A stretch of DNA of 17,605 bases from contig JARLHX010000327.1 of assembly GCA_031292035.1 (NCBI GenBank), positions 1 through 17,605 of the forward strand. The letters run 5' to 3'. Of the stretch, positions 13,913 through 17,605 are shown piece by piece. The stretch comes from Negativicutes bacterium. GTDB taxonomy: Bacteria; Bacillota_C; Negativicutes; Sporomusales_B; JARLHX01. Within the stretch, counting starts at the first letter, position 1. Each line of letters opens with the position of its first letter. The notes under the pieces were generated by a model. The model made no database searches. It was not told where the DNA came from and was given only the letters and a program-made list of their open reading frames with translations. The translations under genes were made by a program, and so were the position numbers.

Positions 13913-15700
13913 CTATTTTTTGCCGAGTACGTCCAGCTTGATCGAAAGCTCTTTCAACTGACGCTGCACTACGGTTGAAGGCGCCTGGGTCATGACATCG
14001 GTGGCGCTTTGGGTTTTGGGGAAAGCGATGACGTCACGGATGGAGGGACGTCCGGCCATCAGCATCACCAGTCGATCCAGGCCGAAGGCAATGCCGCCAT
14101 GGGGCGGAGTGCCGTATTCGAACGCTTCGAGCAGGAAGCCAAACTTCTCCATAGCTTCTTCATCAGTCAGGCCAATGGCTTTAAAGACCCGCTCCTGAAT
14201 GTCGCGGTTGTAGATCCGGATGCTGCCGCCGCCGATCTCGGTGCCATTGAGCACCATGTCGTAGGCTTTGGCTTTGATGCGGCCCGGGTCACTCTCGAGA
14301 TATTCCATATCTTCGTCAGTCGGTGAAGTGAACGGATGGTGCATAGCCACATGGCGTTTTTCCTCGGCATCGTATTCGAACATCGGGAAATCAAGCACCC
14401 AGCAGAAAGCCAGTTTAGCAGGATCGATGAGATTCATGCGACGAGCCATTTCCAGCCGAAGCTGCCCAAGAGCATTGTTCACCACATCAGGCTGATCGGC
14501 CATGACCAAGAGGAGGTCGCCCTCTTCCGCTGCAGTAGCGGCGGTAAATGCGTCGATCTGTTCCTGACTGAAAAACTTCGTGATCTGCGACTTGATGCCG
14601 TCAGGAGTGTAGCAAATCCAGGCCAGCCCCTTGCCGCCATAGTTGCCCACATATTCCACCAGTCCGTCCAGCTCCCGCCGGGCGATATGGGAATAGCCTT
14701 TTACATTGATGGCCTTTACCTGGCCGCCAGCAGTCAGCACTGACTCGAAAACCTTGAAATCCGAACCGCGCGCCGCAGCCGACAGATCGACAAGCTCCAT
14801 GCCAAAGCGAAGATCAGGCTTGTCCGAGCCAAAGCGGGACATAGCGTCAGCGTAGCTAAGTCGGATAAAAGGCGCATTCAGGTCGGCGCCGATAGCCCCT
14901 TTGAACAGATAGGTGATCATATTTTCCATCATTGTCAACACATCTTCGCGGTCGACAAAGGACATCTCGATATCGAGCTGGGTAAACTCCGGCTGCCTGT
15001 CGGCCCGAAGGTCTTCGTCGCGGAAACAGCGTACAATTTGGAAATAGCGTTCAAAACCGGCCACCATCAGGATTTGTTTGAAAATCTGCGGTGACTGGGG
15101 CAGAGCGTAGAATTTGCCGGGGTTGACACGGCTTGGGACAAGATAGTCCCTTGCCCCTTCCGGAGTGCTCTTTGTCAGCATCGGGGTCTCGATCTCGATA
15201 AACCCGTGGCTGTCAAAGAAGTCGCGCATCAGCTTGGTGACCCGGTGGCGAAGGATCAGGTTGCGCTGCATCTCAGGGCGGCGCAGGTCAAGATAACGAT
15301 ATTTGAGCCGTACCGTCTCATCGACATCGACATCGTCCTGGATGTAAAAGGGCGGCGTTTTGGCGGCATTCAGTATTCTGAGCTCGGCGCCGTCCACCTC
15401 GATCTCACCGGTGGACATGTTGGGGTTGACGGTGTCGGCGTCTCTCAGGCGCACGGTGCCGCTCACTGCCAGCACGTATTCGCCGCGGACGCTTTCGGCT
15501 TTGTGAAAGGCCTCCTTATTGACATCAGGCGAAAAAACCACCTGGACCAATCCGCTGCGGTCGCGCAGGTCGACGAATATCAGACCGCCATGATCGCGGC
15601 GGCGGGCCACCCAGCCGCAGAGTACCACTGTTTCACCGGCGTGGGCTTTATTCAGTTCACCGCACGAATGGCTGCGTTTTAATTCTTGCATTGTATCCAT
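13913..15700 (-). CDS. aspS: Aspartyl-tRNA synthetase (possibly non-discriminating, Asp/Asn)
   Basis: A 595-residue bacterial-type class II synthetase. The anticodon-binding OB domain is at about 1-115 (CGWVARRRDHGGLIFVDLRDR). The catalytic core carries motif 2 at 220-247 (FQIVRCFRDEDLRADRQPEFTQ region) and motif 3 from 536 (GIAFGLDRLVMLM). The bacterial GAD insertion lies between, at roughly 290-420. H37 in RRRDHGG sits at the position where characterised tRNA-Asn-accepting AspRS enzymes have His and E. coli has Leu. This suggests it may also load tRNA-Asn for GatCAB amidation, which the window cannot confirm. The ATG at 15700 has GGAGG 6 bases upstream, inside the end of hisS, whose stop is one base away, so translation is probably coupled. 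Confidence 0.97.
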   Translation of the reverse strand: MDTMQELKRSHSCGELNKAHAGETVVLCGWVARRRDHGGLIFVDLRDRSGLVQVVFSPDVNKEAFHKAESVRGEYVLAVSGTVRLRDADTVNPNMSTGEIEVDGAELRILNAAKTPPFYIQDDVDVDETVRLKYRYLDLRRPEMQRNLILRHRVTKLMRDFFDSHGFIEIETPMLTKSTPEGARDYLVPSRVNPGKFYALPQSPQIFKQILMVAGFERYFQIVRCFRDEDLRADRQPEFTQLDIEMSFVDREDVLTMMENMITYLFKGAIGADLNAPFIRLSYADAMSRFGSDKPDLRFGMELVDLSAAARGSDFKVFESVLTAGGQVKAINVKGYSHIARRELDGLVEYVGNYGGKGLAWICYTPDGIKSQITKFFSQEQIDAFTAATAAEEGDLLLVMADQPDVVNNALGQLRLEMARRMNLIDPAKLAFCWVLDFPMFEYDAEEKRHVAMHHPFTSPTDEDMEYLESDPGRIKAKAYDMVLNGTEIGGGSIRIYNRDIQERVFKAIGLTDEEAMEKFGFLLEAFEYGTPPHGGIAFGLDRLVMLMAGRPSIRDVIAFPKTQSATDVMTQAPSTVVQRQLKELSIKLDVLGKK

Positions 15701-15701
15701 G

Positions 15702-16967
15702 TTATTCCTCCATCTCAGCTTGAATCTTGGCCAGCAATTCCCCGGTATTAACCAGTTCCTGTCCGCCGGTCTGCATATCCTTCAGCGCTACTTTGCCCTG
15801 GGCAGCTTCTTCTTCGCCGATGATGGCCACGAAGCGCGCCGGGTAACGGTTGGCTTGTTTCAACTGGGCCTTCAGGCCGCGGCCGAGGTAATCCATATCA
15901 CAGGCAACTCCCGATTGCCTAAGTTCGGTCAACAGCTGGAAAGCTGCTGTCTGGCTGGCGGCGTCCACCGCAGCGACATACACGGCGATATCGGTCTGCC
16001 GCGCCGGTAATAGATCCTGTTTCTCCAGAGCCAGCAGCACCCGCTCCAGGCCGATGGCGAAACCGATACCCGGAGTCGGCGAACCGCCGATTTCTTCGAT
16101 CAGCCCGTCATAGCGGCCTCCGCCGCAAACGGCGCTCTGGGCGCCCAGCGGCGGATACTGTATCTCAAAGGCGGTCTTGGTATAATAGTCCAGACCGCGA
16201 ACCAGTCTGGGATTGAGGGTGTAAGCAACTCCTGCCGCGTCAAGAAGACTGCGGAGACCCTTGAGGTGATCGGCGCACTCGTCACACAGGCAGTCAGTCA
16301 AGGTCGGAGCATCGGCTGACAGCTGCTGGCAGCTTTCGTTCTTGCAGTCCAGCATCCGCATCGGGTTTCGTTCAAACCGCGACTGGCAGTCATGGCAAAA
16401 CTGCGGCAATCTGTCACGGAAGGCGTCCTGAAGTTTGGTCCGGTAGACCGGCCGGCACTGGGGGCAGCCAACCGAATTGATGAATAAGTTCAGGTCGTTA
16501 AGACCCAGTTTAACGAAAAACTGCACCGCGAGCAGAATGATTTCGGCGTCCACCGCCGGGCCTTTGGCGCCGATGGCCTCCACGCCGAACTGATGGAACT
16601 GGCGGAACCGCCCTGCCTGGGGCTTGTCATAGCGGAACATGGGCCCGATATAAAACAGTTTGGTGGGTTGGGGACCGCTGTATAGTTTGTGTTCCAAATA
16701 GGACCGGACCACTGCGGCGGTATTTTCCGGCCGAAGGGTGATGCTGCGTTTGCCCAGGTCGAAAAAGGTGTACATTTCTTTCTGGACAATGTCGGTGGTC
16801 TCCCCGATACCCCTGAGAAACAATTCAGTGTGTTCAAACACCGGGGTCCGGATTTCTTCATAGACATAGGTCCGGCAGATATCCCGTGCGGTCTGCTCAA
16901 CAAGCCGCCATTGGCCGGAGCTCTCTGGCAGGATGTCTTTTGTGCCCTTGGGGGCGCTGAAATTCAT
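15702..16967 (-). CDS. hisS: Histidyl-tRNA synthetase
   Basis: A 421-residue class II synthetase. Class II motif 2 is at about 105-135 (FYIGPMFRYDKPQAGRF, QFHQFGVEAIG) and the histidine-binding HisA block is at 255-265 (LVRGLDYYTKT). GGGRYDGL is at 282-289 and motif 3 near 299-310 (GIGFAIGLERV). An insertion at about 165-235 holds nine cysteines (such as GCPQCRP, CHDC, LDCKNESC, CLCDEC), a pattern seen in many Firmicutes HisRS and probably metal-binding. The C-terminal anticodon-binding domain is intact. GAGGAGGAA lies close before the ATG. It begins 12 bases after hemZ and ends one base before aspS. Confidence 0.97.
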   Translation of the reverse strand: MNFSAPKGTKDILPESSGQWRLVEQTARDICRTYVYEEIRTPVFEHTELFLRGIGETTDIVQKEMYTFFDLGKRSITLRPENTAAVVRSYLEHKLYSGPQPTKLFYIGPMFRYDKPQAGRFRQFHQFGVEAIGAKGPAVDAEIILLAVQFFVKLGLNDLNLFINSVGCPQCRPVYRTKLQDAFRDRLPQFCHDCQSRFERNPMRMLDCKNESCQQLSADAPTLTDCLCDECADHLKGLRSLLDAAGVAYTLNPRLVRGLDYYTKTAFEIQYPPLGAQSAVCGGGRYDGLIEEIGGSPTPGIGFAIGLERVLLALEKQDLLPARQTDIAVYVAAVDAASQTAAFQLLTELRQSGVACDMDYLGRGLKAQLKQANRYPARFVAIIGEEEAAQGKVALKDMQTGGQELVNTGELLAKIQAEMEE

Positions 16968-16979
16968 GGTAATTCCTCC

Positions 16980-17605
16980 TCAGGATGTGAACAAGTTGGC
17001 CAGCAACTGCTGCCGCCGGTCAAGAAATTTTTCGAGTTGCAGATTATAAGTGCCCAGATCTTTCGGCATATATGAGCTTCTCAGCTGCAGGTCGCGGGCG
17101 TTCACCGCCTTGGTAGCGGCATTTGGGCCGATGCCGAGGATGGTCTGACGCTCTTCGATGATCTGGATATTGTAAATGCCCTCGCTGCCCGGCCGGGCAT
17201 AGCCGACATTTTCCAGGTTGCCGGTCATATACTTTTGCCGGTATAAATAATAAGGAACCATGCCCCATTCGCGGGCACAGCCATCGGCGATAGCCAGCAT
17301 GCGGGCCACCGTCTCCTCACCAGGAAGGGTGAACCCTTGTCGGTCGCCTTTTAGCAGCGACCCTTTCTTGATTGCCAGGGTATGTACAGTCAGATTATCC
17401 GGGGCCAAATGGGCGATCTGCGCCATGGTATCAGTCAGCTCCTGCGCCCCTTCTCCCGGTAATCCGACAATGATGTCCATGTTTACAGACAGGTTTCCCT
17501 GCTGGCGAATTTTTTCCAATACTAGTATTATATCGCGGACACTATGCCTTCGTCCAATAAGTTTTAAAGTTTTTTCCTGCATGGTCTGCGGATTGACACT
17601 GACCC
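16980..17605 (-). CDS. hemZ: Oxygen-independent coproporphyrinogen III oxidase-like HemZ, C-terminal part
   Basis: The last 208 residues of a radical SAM protein; the start and the CxxxCxxC cluster motif lie beyond the right edge. The visible part opens VSVNPQTMQEKTLKLIGRRHSV, continues with MDIIVGLPGEG and has YYLYRQKYMTGNLENVGYARP and IQIIEERQTILGIGPNAATK, which distinguish HemZ from HemN and HemW in Firmicutes. HemZ is annotated as an anaerobic coproporphyrinogen III dehydrogenase of heme synthesis, though its exact role is less settled than that of HemN. In Bacillus, Clostridia and Negativicutes it commonly precedes hisS-aspS, as it does here by 12 bases. The frame stays open to the window edge. 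Confidence 0.92.
   Translation of the reverse strand, partial: VSVNPQTMQEKTLKLIGRRHSVRDIILVLEKIRQQGNLSVNMDIIVGLPGEGAQELTDTMAQIAHLAPDNLTVHTLAIKKGSLLKGDRQGFTLPGEETVARMLAIADGCAREWGMVPYYLYRQKYMTGNLENVGYARPGSEGIYNIQIIEERQTILGIGPNAATKAVNARDLQLRSSYMPKDLGTYNLQLEKFLDRRQQLLANLFTS

Noticed and set aside
1..17605. CRISPR array, insertion sequence, tRNA or prophage genes
   Set aside because: No spaced direct repeats, transposase, integrase, tRNA fold or phage structural motif was found on either strand.

Overview
The window looks like a chromosomal housekeeping region of an anaerobic, moderately GC-rich Firmicute. I infer a diderm Negativicutes (Sporomusaceae-like) host. The grounds are the gene set (IscR/IscS/IscU without an isc chaperone system, HemZ, Firmicutes-style HisRS and RarA), clostridial-type strong Shine-Dalgarno sequences, consensus sigma-A promoters, and an exported protein with secretin/TonB-type short N-terminal domains. 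The species cannot be fixed from the sequence alone. All genes but one read on the minus strand, so transcription runs from high to low coordinates.

Layout from the right end: hemZ (start outside the window), hisS and aspS are packed into an apparent operon closed by a strong terminator at 13868-13896. Next come a Cys-rich DUF3795-type protein and then a two-gene unit, a fused two-domain flavoprotein (iron-sulfur flavoprotein type) followed by a TetR regulator. The promoter of this unit carries two near-identical 15-bp palindromes 22 bp apart. A 6S RNA gene follows (about 10945-11136), with its own promoter and terminator, then ltaE, rarA and a TsaA/TrmO-like gene in one operon. After these come an SDR oxidoreductase, RidA and an HD-GYP phosphodiesterase as separate units. 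The only plus-strand gene is a small acidic protein at 4796-5113; it converges on the HD-GYP gene across a bidirectional terminator. A YaiI/YqxD-family gene, an MFS transporter and the exported STN-domain protein follow. The left end is the iscR-iscS-iscU-mnmA operon, with a consensus promoter and a probable IscR autoregulatory site.

The skeleton (aspS/hisS, 6S RNA, rarA, Rrf2 regulator, cysteine desulfurase, mnmA) resembles the order in Bacillus subtilis, with accessory genes inserted. The isc genes supply sulfur and Fe-S clusters, including sulfur for tRNA 2-thiolation by MnmA. aspS, hisS and possibly the TsaA-like gene belong to tRNA charging or modification. 6S RNA tunes sigma-A RNA polymerase. 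The most rewarding regulatory element is the paired TetR-type operator at 13333-13370. I see no CRISPR array, insertion sequence, tRNA, rRNA or prophage.
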